This document shows positions 7,333 to 16,249 of a stretch of DNA of 46,348 bases, piece after piece (position 1 is the stretch's first letter; every line of letters starts with the position of its first letter). The translations under genes and the position numbers were made by a program. The notes under the pieces were generated by a model, which was given only the letters and a program-made list of their open reading frames with translations, was not told the origin of the DNA and did no database searches. The DNA comes from Mycobacterium sp. (GTDB lineage Bacteria > Actinomycetota > Actinomycetes > Mycobacteriales > Mycobacteriaceae). Where the stretch lies: NCBI GenBank assembly GCA_020438845.1, contig JAGQTV010000078.1, positions 1-46,348 of the forward strand, written 5' to 3'.

Positions 7333-7788
7333 ATGCCCCTCGTCAGCAAGACCGTTGAGGTTAACGCCGATGCGGCCGCGATTCTGCGGATCGTCGCCGA
7401 CTTCGAGTCCTATCCCGAGTGGAACGAAGAGGTCAGGGCCGTTTACGTGCTGGCCCGCTACCACGATGGGCGGCCAAGCCAACTGCGCGTCGACACCTCC
7501 ATCCAAGGCCATGAGGGTTCCTACATCCAAGCTGTGTATTACCCGAGCGCCGCTCAGATCCAGACTGTGCTGCAGCAGGGCGACTTGTTCACCAAACAAG
7601 ACCAGCTTTTCTCAGTCGTCGCGATGGGTCCATCCAGCCTGTTGACCGTTGACCTCGAGGTCGAAACCTCGCTTGCGGTCCCGAACGTGATGGTCAAGAA
7701 GCTCGTCAACGATGCCCTGGAGCATCTGGCGGGCAACCTCAAAACCAGGGCTGAACAGCTGAAACCCTTCGACAGCGGGTCGGATTAG
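7333..7788 (+). CDS. SRPBCC (polyketide cyclase-like) protein, TB18.5 homolog
   Basis: 151 residues, close to M. tuberculosis Rv0164 (TB18.5), a known T-cell antigen. Landmarks are VSKTVEVNADAAAILRIVAD, YPEWNEEVRA and the C-terminal helix region LEHLAGNLKTRAEQL, typical of the SRPBCC/START helix-grip fold. Members bind hydrophobic ligands in a cavity. The ligand here is unknown; the position just before mce1 makes a lipid plausible (inference). Probably leaderless. In M. tuberculosis mce1R and fadD5 follow; here the mce1 promoter region follows directly. Confidence 0.9.
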   Translation: MPLVSKTVEVNADAAAILRIVADFESYPEWNEEVRAVYVLARYHDGRPSQLRVDTSIQGHEGSYIQAVYYPSAAQIQTVLQQGDLFTKQDQLFSVVAMGPSSLLTVDLEVETSLAVPNVMVKKLVNDALEHLAGNLKTRAEQLKPFDSGSD

Positions 7789-7904
7789 CCACCTGACCAG
7801 CTCTCACGGCCGTGCACGCTAACACGCTGACTCCAGTTCGATCTAAATGACACCGTTGCGACCCGCGCTGCCCAATGCGTCAGGTACATTCCTGTGGTCC
7901 GTCA

Positions 7905-7923
7905 TACTGGCGGCCAGTAAGGT
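7905..7923 (+). promoter_or_regulatory. Dyad and -10 candidate upstream of the mce1 operon
   Basis: TACTGGC-G-GCCAGTA (7905-7919) is a perfect inverted repeat with 7-base arms. It overlaps a TAAGGT -10 candidate (7918-7923). A factor bound there would occlude the promoter. This 236-base gap (7789-8024) is the only sizeable non-coding stretch before the twelve-gene operon. Confidence 0.45.
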
Positions 7924-7962
7924 GACCCTCGTCACTGGCTGAGAAGTCCCGAAGGAGGGGTT

Positions 7963-8028
7963 GTGCGAGACAATGTCCCGCGGAATCGCGATGACCGATC
8001 GGGTCATGACGGGCAGGTGCCGCGGTGA
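7963..8028 (+). CDS. Candidate 21-residue leader reading frame coupled to yrbE1A
   Basis: A GTG at 7963 follows GGAGGGG, the strongest ribosome site in the area. It opens a 22-codon frame (21 residues plus stop), rich in Arg and Asp, whose TGA stop overlaps the yrbE1A GTG (GTGA, 8025-8028). yrbE1A itself has no clear ribosome site. The arrangement fits translational coupling, with the leader delivering ribosomes to yrbE1A. It may act through the act of translation rather than through its peptide. Confidence 0.45.
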   Translation: MRDNVPRNRDDRSGHDGQVPR

Positions 8029-8819
8029 CCGCCGCCGCCGGGGGCCTCAGCTTCCTGAGCAACAAGATGCGCGCACCGCTGCAGTCGGTGGGCGGGTTCT
8101 TCCGGATGTGCGTGCTGACCGCCAAGGCGCTCACTCAGCCGTTCCAGTGGAAGGAATTCATCCTGCAGTGCTGGTTCCTGCTGCGGGTTGCCTTCCTGCC
8201 GACGCTGGCGGTCGCGATCCCGATGACGGTGCTGATCATCTTCACCCTCAACCTGCTGCTCCAGGAGATCGGCGCTGCCGATATCTCCGGGGCCGGTGCG
8301 GCACTCGGCGCGGTCACCCAGCTGGGGCCGTTGGTCACGGTGCTGGTGGTCGCCGGTGCGGGCTCCACGGCCATCTGTGCAGACCTCGGAGCCAGGACCG
8401 TACGTGAGGAAATCGATGCGCTCGAGGTTCTCGGTATCGACCCGATCCACCGGCTGGTGGTTCCCCGCGTCGTCGCCTCGACCTTCGTGGCGTTCCTCCT
8501 CAACGGTGGCGTTATCACCATCGGCCTGGTGGGCGGATTCATCTTCGGCGTCTACGTCCAGAACATCTCCCCGGGTGCCTACGTGCAGACGCTCACTCTG
8601 ATCACCGGGATGCCCGAGGTGCTCATCTCTGTGACCAAGGCCCTGATGTTCGGCCTCATCGCCGGCTTGGTCGGCTGCTACCGGGGCCTCACCGTCGCCG
8701 GTGGATCGAAGGGCGTGGGAACGGGCGTCAACGAGACCCTGGTCCTCTGCATCGTCGCCCTGTTCGCAGTGAACGTCGTACTCACCACGATCGGCGTCAG
8801 GTTCGGGACGGGACGGTAA
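8025..8819 (+). CDS. yrbE1A: MCE-family ABC transporter permease YrbE1A
   Basis: 264-residue MlaE/YrbE-type permease. It shows SVGGFFRMCVLTAKAL near the N-terminus, the family coupling segment REEIDALEVLGIDPIHRLVV and about five membrane helices. With YrbE1B it forms the inner-membrane channel of the Mce1 importer, powered by the MceG ATPase encoded elsewhere. Start GTG 8025 gives an N-terminus aligning with the M. tuberculosis protein. The stop and the yrbE1B ATG share a base (TAATG). First transporter gene of the operon. Confidence 0.95.
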   Translation: MTAAAGGLSFLSNKMRAPLQSVGGFFRMCVLTAKALTQPFQWKEFILQCWFLLRVAFLPTLAVAIPMTVLIIFTLNLLLQEIGAADISGAGAALGAVTQLGPLVTVLVVAGAGSTAICADLGARTVREEIDALEVLGIDPIHRLVVPRVVASTFVAFLLNGGVITIGLVGGFIFGVYVQNISPGAYVQTLTLITGMPEVLISVTKALMFGLIAGLVGCYRGLTVAGGSKGVGTGVNETLVLCIVALFAVNVVLTTIGVRFGTGR

Positions 8820-9703
8820 TGGCGACAGTTGCACATCCGAACGAAACCGTTCTCCGGCAGCGGTTTCCGAAGGCCTACAAGAGCCTCGCCAAGATGCTCG
8901 GGGCACCGGGCCGATTCCTGGAGAGCAGCGGCAAGGTGGCCCTGTTCACCATTCAGGCCCTCGGCCAGATCGGGCACTGCCTGCGCTACTACCCCAAAGA
9001 GGTGCTGCGCCTGATCGCCGAGATCGGCATGGGCACCGGCGCCATGGCGGTCATCGGCGGCACGGTCGCCATCGTCGGCTTCGTCACCCTCTCAGCGGGC
9101 ACCCTGATCGCCGTGCAGGGTTACGCCTCGCTGGGGAACATCGGCGTCGAGGCGGTGACCGCCGGGGCGGCCGCCCTGGTCAACGTCCGCATCGTTGCGC
9201 CAGTGGTCACCGGACAGGCCCTGGCCTCGACGGTCGGCGCCGGATCGACCGCGCAACTGGGCGCCATGCGGATCTCCGAAGAAGTCGATGCTCTGGAGGT
9301 GATGGGCATCAAGTCCATCTCCTACCTGGTGTCCACCCGAATCGTCGCCGGCATCATCGTCATCATCCCGCTCTACGCGATGGCCATGATCATGAGCTTC
9401 ATGGCGGCGCAGTTCACCACGACGAGCGTGTACGGCCAGTCCTACGGCACCTACGACCACTACTTCCGCACGCTGCTGCGACTCGACGACGTCATGTGGT
9501 CCTTTTTCATGGCAATCCTCATCGCCATCTTCGTCATGATCAATCACTGCTACTTCGGCTACAACGCCAGCGGCGGTCCGGTGGGCGTCGGCGAGGCCGT
9601 GGGTAAGGCGATGCGGGCCTCGCTGATCTTGATCGTGCTCGTTGTCCTGTTCACGTCGTTGGCGCTCTACGGTGCCAATCCCAACTTCAACCTGACGGTG
9701 TAG
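8819..9703 (+). CDS. yrbE1B: MCE-family ABC transporter permease YrbE1B
   Basis: 294-residue second MlaE-type permease. The conserved coupling helix is SEEVDALEVMGIKSISYLVS, and TARIS-like glycine-rich helices (GSTAQLGAMRI) precede it. The N-terminal amphipathic region is longer than in YrbE1A. It pairs with YrbE1A under the Mce1A-F tube. The ATG overlaps the preceding stop and the next gene follows after 5 bases. Confidence 0.95.
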   Translation: MATVAHPNETVLRQRFPKAYKSLAKMLGAPGRFLESSGKVALFTIQALGQIGHCLRYYPKEVLRLIAEIGMGTGAMAVIGGTVAIVGFVTLSAGTLIAVQGYASLGNIGVEAVTAGAAALVNVRIVAPVVTGQALASTVGAGSTAQLGAMRISEEVDALEVMGIKSISYLVSTRIVAGIIVIIPLYAMAMIMSFMAAQFTTTSVYGQSYGTYDHYFRTLLRLDDVMWSFFMAILIAIFVMINHCYFGYNASGGPVGVGEAVGKAMRASLILIVLVVLFTSLALYGANPNFNLTV

Positions 9704-9708
9704 GGCCC

Positions 9709-10920
9709 ATGACAGCACCCCTGAACAAGCCGCCGCGCCAGCCCCTCAAGCTGGCGGGCGCCATTATGACGGCGATATTCGCCCTGATCTTCGTCTTCGT
9801 CGTCCTGCAGTACCAGGGTGCGCTGACCCCCAAGATCAAGGTGAACATGCTGGCTGAGCGCTCCGGCCTGCTGATGGAGACCGGTTCGCGGGTCACCCTC
9901 AACGGCGTGTCGGTCGGTCGCGTGATCGCCGTGGACCCGACGGTCCACGACGGCAAGCAGATGGCCAAGCTGGTGACCGAGATCAACAAGAAGTACGTGC
10001 CACTGATCCCGGAGAACGTGAAAGCCACGGTCGACGCGTCCACCATCTTCGGCAACAAGTTCGTGGCCCTGAGCAGCCCGGCGGACGCCCAGAAGAAACG
10101 GATCAGCCCCACAGACACCGTGATGATCTCCAACGTCAGCACCGAGTGGAACACGCTGTTCGAGACCATTACCGCGCTGTCCGAGAAGATAGACCCGGTC
10201 AAGCTGAACCTCACTCTCTCGGCCACGGCCGAGGCTCTGAACGGCATGGGGACGAAGCTCGGCAAATCGCTGATCGCCGCCAACCAGGTTCTAGGCGATC
10301 TCAATCCGCACATGTCGGAACTGCGCTACGACGTCCAGCAGCTGAACCAGTTCGCCGGCATCCTGACCGGGGCAGCACCGGATTTGTTGGACACCATGGA
10401 CAGCCTCTCCGTGACAGCCCGCACCATCAACGGTCAAAAGCGTGAATTGGACGTGGCGCTACTGGCGGCCGCAGGGTTTGCCAACAACGGCGCCGACATC
10501 TTCGAGCGCGGTGCGCCCTACCTGGTCCGAGCGGTGTCTGACCTGCTGACCACCTCGAACCTGCTGAACAAGTACAGCCCCGAACTCAACTGCACGCTTC
10601 GCAACCTCGCCGAGGGCGCAAAGCAAGCAAGTAAGGGTCTCGGTGGCAATGGCTACTCGCTGAACACCATGACTTCTTTCCTGGGCGCACCCAACCCCTA
10701 CGTCTACCCGGACAACCTGCCCAGGGTGAACGCCCAGGGCGGTCCCGGCGGAGCACCGGGCTGCTGGCAGAAGGTCACCAAGGAATTCTGGCCTGCGCCC
10801 CACCTAGTCATGGATATCGGTGCATCGATTGCGCCGTACAACCACATCGAATTCGGCATGCCGATCGCCAATGAGTACGTCTGGGGCCGCCAAATCGGGG
10901 AGAACACGATCAACCCATGA
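9709..10920 (+). CDS. mce1A: Mce1A, MCE-family lipid transporter subunit
   Basis: 403 residues: one N-terminal anchor helix (about 14-34), an MCE domain with VNMLAERSGLLMETGSRVTL and VSVGRVIAVDPT (about 44-90), a long helical region that contributes to the hexameric periplasmic tube, and a C-terminal tail. Shorter than M. tuberculosis Mce1A (454 residues, from memory), mostly at the tail. Role: subunit of the Mce1 fatty/mycolic acid importer. The stop overlaps the mce1B ATG (ATGA). Confidence 0.94.
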   Translation: MTAPLNKPPRQPLKLAGAIMTAIFALIFVFVVLQYQGALTPKIKVNMLAERSGLLMETGSRVTLNGVSVGRVIAVDPTVHDGKQMAKLVTEINKKYVPLIPENVKATVDASTIFGNKFVALSSPADAQKKRISPTDTVMISNVSTEWNTLFETITALSEKIDPVKLNLTLSATAEALNGMGTKLGKSLIAANQVLGDLNPHMSELRYDVQQLNQFAGILTGAAPDLLDTMDSLSVTARTINGQKRELDVALLAAAGFANNGADIFERGAPYLVRAVSDLLTTSNLLNKYSPELNCTLRNLAEGAKQASKGLGGNGYSLNTMTSFLGAPNPYVYPDNLPRVNAQGGPGGAPGCWQKVTKEFWPAPHLVMDIGASIAPYNHIEFGMPIANEYVWGRQIGENTINP

Positions 10921-11957
10921 AAATCACAGGTACAGCCATCCGACTGGCCATCGTTTCTCTGGTGCTGCTGGTCTTCACCGCAATCATCTTCATCGTGTTC
11001 GGCCAGTTCCGATTCGAGAAGACGACCTCTTATACCGCGGAATTCAGCAACGCCAGCGGACTGAAGTCAGGTCAGTTCGTCCGGGCCGGCGGCGTCGAGG
11101 TCGGAAAGGTCGAGGACGTGAGTCTGACCCCCGACGGCCGTCGGGCGATCGTCAAGCTCAATGTGGACAAGTCCCTTCCGCTCTACCAGTCCACCACGGC
11201 GACGATCCGGTATCTCGACCTGATCGGAAACCGCTACGTCAACCTCGAACGCGGTACCGGCGAAGGCACCAACAAGGTGTTGCCCGCCGGCGGGTTCATC
11301 CCGCTGGCCCGTACCCAGCCGGCTCTGGACCTCGATGCGCTGATCGGCGGGTTCAAGCCGCTATTCCGGTCGCTGGACCCGCAGAAGGTGAACAACATCG
11401 CGCAGTCGCTGGTGACCGTCTTCCAGGGACAGGGCGGGACCATCAACTCGATCCTCGAGCAGACAGCTCAGCTGACGTCAACGCTGGCCGACCGCGACCA
11501 GGCGATCGGTGAGGTGATCACGAATCTCAACACCACACTGGGCACCGTCGTAAAGCATCAGAAGGAGTTCGACTCGACCGTGAACAACCTCGAGGTGCTG
11601 ATCACGGGTCTGAGCACCCGGGCCGACCCGCTGGCCAATGCGGTCAACCAGCTCGCTGAGGGCTCCGGCACATTGGGCAGCCTGCTTCGCGATGACCGGC
11701 CGCAATTGCAGACCAGTATCAAGCAGCTGGAAGACGTACAGCAGCCTCTGGTCGACGGTAAGGACAACCTGGAGGACTTGATGGTGAAGCTCCCGGTGGG
11801 AGCGAAACTGCTCGGCCGTATGGGTGGCATTTACGGCGACTTCCTCAACTACTACCTCTGTGACGTCACGTTGAAGCTCAATGGCCTGCAGCCTGGCGGT
11901 CCGACCCGCACGGTCAGGGTCTGGCAGCAGCCGACAGGCAGGTGCACCCCGCAATGA
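10917..11957 (+). CDS. mce1B: Mce1B, MCE-family lipid transporter subunit
   Basis: 346 residues. N-terminal helix IRLAIVSLVLLVFTAIIFIV, then the MCE domain (YTAEFSNASGLKSGQFVRAG and VEVGKVEDVSLTPDGR), a coiled helical region with many Gln/Asp residues, and a short tail with YLCDVTLKLNG. It is the shortest of the six Mce1 subunits. Coupled by 4-base overlaps to both mce1A and mce1C. Confidence 0.94.
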   Translation: MKITGTAIRLAIVSLVLLVFTAIIFIVFGQFRFEKTTSYTAEFSNASGLKSGQFVRAGGVEVGKVEDVSLTPDGRRAIVKLNVDKSLPLYQSTTATIRYLDLIGNRYVNLERGTGEGTNKVLPAGGFIPLARTQPALDLDALIGGFKPLFRSLDPQKVNNIAQSLVTVFQGQGGTINSILEQTAQLTSTLADRDQAIGEVITNLNTTLGTVVKHQKEFDSTVNNLEVLITGLSTRADPLANAVNQLAEGSGTLGSLLRDDRPQLQTSIKQLEDVQQPLVDGKDNLEDLMVKLPVGAKLLGRMGGIYGDFLNYYLCDVTLKLNGLQPGGPTRTVRVWQQPTGRCTPQ

Positions 11958-13402
11958 GAACACTGCAGAGTCCCAACCGGGTTCGTAACGGCCTGGTGGG
12001 CGTCATCATCCTGGCGCTGGTCGTCATGGTCGGGCAGGCCTTCGCCGGCCTACCCCAGCTGTTCGCCAAGCCGCGCTACTTCGCCGACTTCACCGATGCG
12101 GCTGGTATCCAGCCCGGCGACAAGGTCCGTATCTCCGGCCTCGACGTCGGAAACGTCACCTCACTGGCCATCAAGGGCGATCACGTTCGCATCGGGTTCA
12201 ACATGGGTGACCACCTGATCGGGTACGACAGCCGGGTGTCCATCCGCACCGACACCATCCTCGGCAAGCGGGTTGTGGAGATCGATCCACGGGGCAACAA
12301 GATCGTCTACCCGGAAGGCGTTCTGCCGCTGAGCCAGAGCACCACGCCCTACCAGCTCTACGACGCCTTCTCCGATCTCACCACGACCACTTCTCAGTGG
12401 GATCTGAAGACTCTGAAGCGGTCGCTGACCGTGCTCTCCGAGACGGTGAATCAGTCCTCGCCGAACCTCAGCGCAGCCCTGGACGGCATCACCCGGTTCT
12501 CCGACACGATCGGTAAGCGCGACCAGCAGTTCAAGGACATGCTCGCCGCGGCCAACAAGGTCGCCTCCGTCCTGGGCAACCGCAGCCAGCAGGTCGACAG
12601 GCTGTTGGTCAACGCCCGGGTGCTGCTGGGCGCCCTCAACGAGCGTGGCAAGGCGATCGACTACCTGCTGGAGAACGTTGCGCTGGTCTCGGAGCAGTTC
12701 GCCGGGTTCGTGGACGACAACCCAAACCTCAACCATGTGCTGGAGCAGCTCCGCACGGTGAGTGACATCCTGGTCAAGCACAAGGAAGACCTGGCCGAAA
12801 CCCTGGTCGCGGGGTCCAAGGCCGCGACGCAGCTGAACGAGACGATCGCTTCGGGTCCGTTCTTCAAGGTCATGGTCGTGAACCTGGTGCCTTACTGGAT
12901 CCTGCAGCCCTGGGTCGACGCGGCGTTCAAGAAGCGCGGTATCGATCCGGAAGAGTTCTGGCGTAACGCCGGCCTGCCGGCGGCGAAGTTCCCGGATCCG
13001 AACGGGACCGGTTTCGCCAACGGGGCTCCGCCACCGGCGCCCGTGCTGCAGGAAGGCACCCCGGAACACCCGGGTCCGGCCGTTCCACCCGGCTCGCCGT
13101 GCTCGTACACGCCCCCCGCCGACGGCCTGCCGACCCCCGCTAATCCGCTGCCGTGTTCGCACCTCTCGCAGGGTCCGTTCGGGGGCTCGGGCTACGGTCC
13201 ACCGGACGTCGTCACGTCGGCGCCCAACCCGAATGGGGTGCCGCTGAATCACGGCGTCCCAGCCGCAGCGGTGCCGGGTGAAATCGGGCCGATGGTGCCC
13301 GGCGCACCTGGTCCGGCACCCGTCGAGGGGCCGCCCGGCGCCCGGACGGTTCCGGTGCCCGCAGCTGCGGACATCGCACCCATGGATGCAGGGGGTAACT
13401 AA
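11954..13402 (+). CDS. mce1C: Mce1C, MCE-family lipid transporter subunit
   Basis: 482 residues from ATG 11954, which overlaps the mce1B stop as ATGA. An upstream GTG at 11942 would add only four residues and is less likely. Domains: anchor helix, MCE domain (YFADFTDAAGIQPGDKVRIS), helical region with KRDQQFKDMLAAANKVASVL, and a Pro/Gly-rich tail of about 120 residues containing GTPEHPGPAVPPGSPCSYTP, closely matching M. tuberculosis Mce1C. The tail here is longer than in M. tuberculosis. Such tails may contact the envelope (inference). Confidence 0.94.
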   Translation: MRTLQSPNRVRNGLVGVIILALVVMVGQAFAGLPQLFAKPRYFADFTDAAGIQPGDKVRISGLDVGNVTSLAIKGDHVRIGFNMGDHLIGYDSRVSIRTDTILGKRVVEIDPRGNKIVYPEGVLPLSQSTTPYQLYDAFSDLTTTTSQWDLKTLKRSLTVLSETVNQSSPNLSAALDGITRFSDTIGKRDQQFKDMLAAANKVASVLGNRSQQVDRLLVNARVLLGALNERGKAIDYLLENVALVSEQFAGFVDDNPNLNHVLEQLRTVSDILVKHKEDLAETLVAGSKAATQLNETIASGPFFKVMVVNLVPYWILQPWVDAAFKKRGIDPEEFWRNAGLPAAKFPDPNGTGFANGAPPPAPVLQEGTPEHPGPAVPPGSPCSYTPPADGLPTPANPLPCSHLSQGPFGGSGYGPPDVVTSAPNPNGVPLNHGVPAAAVPGEIGPMVPGAPGPAPVEGPPGARTVPVPAAADIAPMDAGGN

Positions 13403-13405
13403 CCG

Positions 13406-15028
13406 ATGAGCGTGCGCAACATGCCCCTGCGGAAGATGACCCGAGGGTCGGCGATAGTCGGCGCCCTGGTCGTCGTCCTCGCGCTGGTAGCGGCCTATGT
13501 GGGCTGGAACCTCTACCAGAAGGCCACCACCAAGACCGTCACGGCGTACTTCAACAACGTGCTGGCGCTGTACCCCGGTGACAAAGTGCAGATCATGGGC
13601 GTCAAGGTCGGGGAGGTCGACACGATCACCCCGGTCGGCGACAAGATGAAGGTGACCTTCAGCTATCCCAAGAAGTACAACGTGCCGGCCAACGCCACCG
13701 CGTCCGTGCTGAATCCCACCGTCGTCGCATCCCGCGTCATCCAGCTGGACCCGCCCTACACCGGCGGCCCGGTCTTGCCTGACAACGCAGTGATACCGCT
13801 TGAGCGCACTCAGACCCCGGTCGAGTGGGACGACATCCGCGGCAACTTGGACCGGTTGGTCACCGAGCTCGGGCCCACTCCGGGTGACCCCAAGGGCCCG
13901 CTGGGCGACTTGGTGGACTCGTTGTCCAACGGACTCAATGGCCGAGGCAAACAGATCAACACGACGCTGAAGTCGTTGACCGACGCCATCGGCGCTCTCA
14001 GCGAGGGCCGCGGCGACCTGTTCGGGGTGATCAAGAGCCTGGCGCTGTTCGTGAACGCCCTGGCCAAGGACGACAAGCAGTTCGTTGCGCTCAACAACGA
14101 ACTGGCGACGTTCACCAACAAGTTCACCAACTCCGACCAGGAAGTCGCTCGGGCGGTTCGTGACATCAACAGCCTGCTGACGACGGCGCGGAAGTTCGTC
14201 GACGACAACGGCTCGGTGCTTACGGCCGATATCAACAACCTGTCCGAGGTCACCACGGCCATCCTGCAGCCGGAGCCGCGAGCCGGCCTGGAACAGGTTC
14301 TGCACGCCCTGCCGAACGTGGTCGGCAACGCCAACGGCATCTACCACCCGTCGCACGGCGCCATCGTCGGTATCCCGACCATCGCCAGCTTCGCGAACCC
14401 GTTGCAGTTCCTCTGCAGTTCGATCCAGGCCGGTAGCCGACTCGGGTACCAGGACTCCGCCGAACTGTGCGCGGAATATCTGGCCCCGATCCTCGATGCC
14501 ATCAAGTTCAACTACCCGCCGTTCGGTCTGAACCAGTTCTCGACTGCGGAGGTGCTGCCCAAGTACGTGGCGTACTCCGAGCCGCGCCTGCAGCCGCCAC
14601 CGGGGTATAAGGACACCACCGTGCCGGGCATCTGGTCTCGCGACACGTTGTTCTCGCACGGCAACCACGAGCCGGGCTGGGTGGTCGCTCCCGGCATGCA
14701 GGGCGTCCAGGTGCAGCAGTTCACCAAGAACATGTTGACCCCCGAGTCGCTGGCCGAATTGATGGGCGGACCCGACCTGGCCGTCATACCGCCGGCAGGG
14801 CCTCCGGGAGGCGCTCCGACCAACGACTACGACGGGTACGGGGTCACCGGCGGTGAGAACAACCCGCTGCCGCCGCCGTGGTATCCGCAGCCGGCACCGC
14901 CGCCACCGCCGGGTCCGGACGTCATTCCGGGTCCGCTTCCACTGGCGAAGCAAGTCGGTGGGCCACCAGCGCCGGTGGCAGCAGCACCGGCCCAGGCGCT
15001 TCCAGCTGAGACGGGAACGGGACAGTGA
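13406..15028 (+). CDS. mce1D: Mce1D, MCE-family lipid transporter subunit
   Basis: 540 residues. Anchor helix about 15-34, MCE domain (VTAYFNNVLALYPGDKVQIM, VKVGEVDTITPVGDKM), helical tube region, then a globular C-terminal part with paired Cys (FLCSSIQ, AELCAEYL) and a Pro-rich end (PPPPPGPDVIPGPLP). Starts 3 bases after mce1C. The stop overlaps the GTG of mce1E. Confidence 0.94.
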   Translation: MSVRNMPLRKMTRGSAIVGALVVVLALVAAYVGWNLYQKATTKTVTAYFNNVLALYPGDKVQIMGVKVGEVDTITPVGDKMKVTFSYPKKYNVPANATASVLNPTVVASRVIQLDPPYTGGPVLPDNAVIPLERTQTPVEWDDIRGNLDRLVTELGPTPGDPKGPLGDLVDSLSNGLNGRGKQINTTLKSLTDAIGALSEGRGDLFGVIKSLALFVNALAKDDKQFVALNNELATFTNKFTNSDQEVARAVRDINSLLTTARKFVDDNGSVLTADINNLSEVTTAILQPEPRAGLEQVLHALPNVVGNANGIYHPSHGAIVGIPTIASFANPLQFLCSSIQAGSRLGYQDSAELCAEYLAPILDAIKFNYPPFGLNQFSTAEVLPKYVAYSEPRLQPPPGYKDTTVPGIWSRDTLFSHGNHEPGWVVAPGMQGVQVQQFTKNMLTPESLAELMGGPDLAVIPPAGPPGGAPTNDYDGYGVTGGENNPLPPPWYPQPAPPPPPGPDVIPGPLPLAKQVGGPPAPVAAAPAQALPAETGTGQ

Positions 15029-16233
15029 AAGCGAAACTGAATGCCTTTCGACGCATTCGCGCGGGCGCCGCTCTGCGACCTGGTCGCGTAAACGGGGTCC
15101 TGCGACGTAGCGGCAAGCGCGGGGCCGTCCTCGCCATGACGGCGGTGACGCTCACCTCCTGCGGGTGGAAGGGCATCGCCAGCGTGCCGTTGCCGGTCGG
15201 CCCCGGTACCGGTGAGAACCGCCAGATCGTCTACGTCCAGGTTCCGGACACCTTGGCCCTGAACGTCAACAGCCGGGTTCGTGTTGCGGACGTTGGCGTC
15301 GGTACGGTTCGGGCGATCGAGTTGAAGAACTGGATCCCCACCTTGACCGTCGGGCTGGAGCCGGGCATCAAACTGCCGGCCAATGCGACGGCCCGAATCG
15401 GCCAGTCCAGCATCCTGGGCACCCAACACCTGGAGTTGGCTGCCCCGCCCAACCCGTCGCCACAGCCCCTCAAGGACGGTGCGACGATCCCGCTGAAGAA
15501 TTCCTCGGCGTACCCCACGACCGAGCGGACTCTGGCGAGCCTGGCGATCGTGCTGCGTGGTGGCGGTATCCCCAACCTCGAGGTCATCGCCACGGAGGCC
15601 AACAACCTGCTGGAGGGCAACGCTCCCCAGATTCGGGAATTCCTGGGCCGGCTGAACACCTTCACCGATCAGCTCAACCAGCAGCGGACCGACTTGGTGC
15701 GCGCGATCGATTCGACCAATGAGTTGCTGAAGCTGGTGTCGGCGCGAAGCAACAGCCTCGACCGCTTGCTGACGGACCTCCCACCGCTGGCAAGCTACTT
15801 GGCCGATGCCCGCACGCGAATCACCGACGCAGTCGAGGCACTGGGCCGGTTCGCCGCGATCACGGGCGAGACGTTGGGCTCTGCGCGGGCCGATCTGACC
15901 GAGAACCTGCGCGTGCTGCAGCGTCCGCTCACGCAGCTGGCGAAGTCATCGCAATACATTCCGGATGCGTTGCGTATCGCGCTGACGTTCCCCTTCCCGG
16001 TGGATAACCTGCCGAAGGTTATTCGCGGTGACTACCTGAACGTGTCCAGCACGTTCGACCTCACGCTGAGCTCGATCGACAACTCGTTCCTCAGCGGTAC
16101 CGGGGTGAGCGGCATGTTGCGGGCACTCGAGCAGTCGTGGGGCCGGGATCCGATGACGATGCTGCCGGATATCCGGTACTGGCCGCACCCGAACATGACC
16201 AACGGCGGCCCGTACGTCGAGCGCGGCGAGTGA
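15025..16233 (+). CDS. mce1E: Mce1E / LprK, lipoprotein subunit of Mce1
   Basis: 402 residues from GTG 15025 (GTGA overlap with mce1D). The lipobox LTSC puts the lipidated Cys at 46 after an unusually long basic n-region. The MCE domain follows (VQVPDTLALNVNSRVRVADV, VGTVRAIEL). It is the single lipoprotein of the six subunits, as in all actinobacterial mce operons; the M. tuberculosis name is LprK. No better downstream start is visible in frame, so the long n-region is accepted with some doubt. Confidence 0.93.
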   Translation: MKAKLNAFRRIRAGAALRPGRVNGVLRRSGKRGAVLAMTAVTLTSCGWKGIASVPLPVGPGTGENRQIVYVQVPDTLALNVNSRVRVADVGVGTVRAIELKNWIPTLTVGLEPGIKLPANATARIGQSSILGTQHLELAAPPNPSPQPLKDGATIPLKNSSAYPTTERTLASLAIVLRGGGIPNLEVIATEANNLLEGNAPQIREFLGRLNTFTDQLNQQRTDLVRAIDSTNELLKLVSARSNSLDRLLTDLPPLASYLADARTRITDAVEALGRFAAITGETLGSARADLTENLRVLQRPLTQLAKSSQYIPDALRIALTFPFPVDNLPKVIRGDYLNVSSTFDLTLSSIDNSFLSGTGVSGMLRALEQSWGRDPMTMLPDIRYWPHPNMTNGGPYVERGE

Positions 16234-16249
16234 AGGGACTAGACGCACC

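Noticed and set aside
7880-8134. 84-codon minus-strand frame in the mce1 promoter region
   Set aside because: Overlaps the yrbE1A start on the opposite strand and has no ribosome site or family resemblance.
13017-13400. Possible frameshift or foreign insert in the Pro-rich tail of mce1C
   Set aside because: The tail stays in frame, shares the GTPEHPGPAVPPGSPCSYTP stretch with M. tuberculosis Mce1C, and Pro/Gly-rich tails are normal for Mce proteins.
12161-14953. 930-codon open frame on the minus strand
   Set aside because: Lies wholly antisense to mce1C and mce1D, is Arg/Gln/Asp/His-rich with no fold signature, and results from the high-GC codon bias of the real genes.
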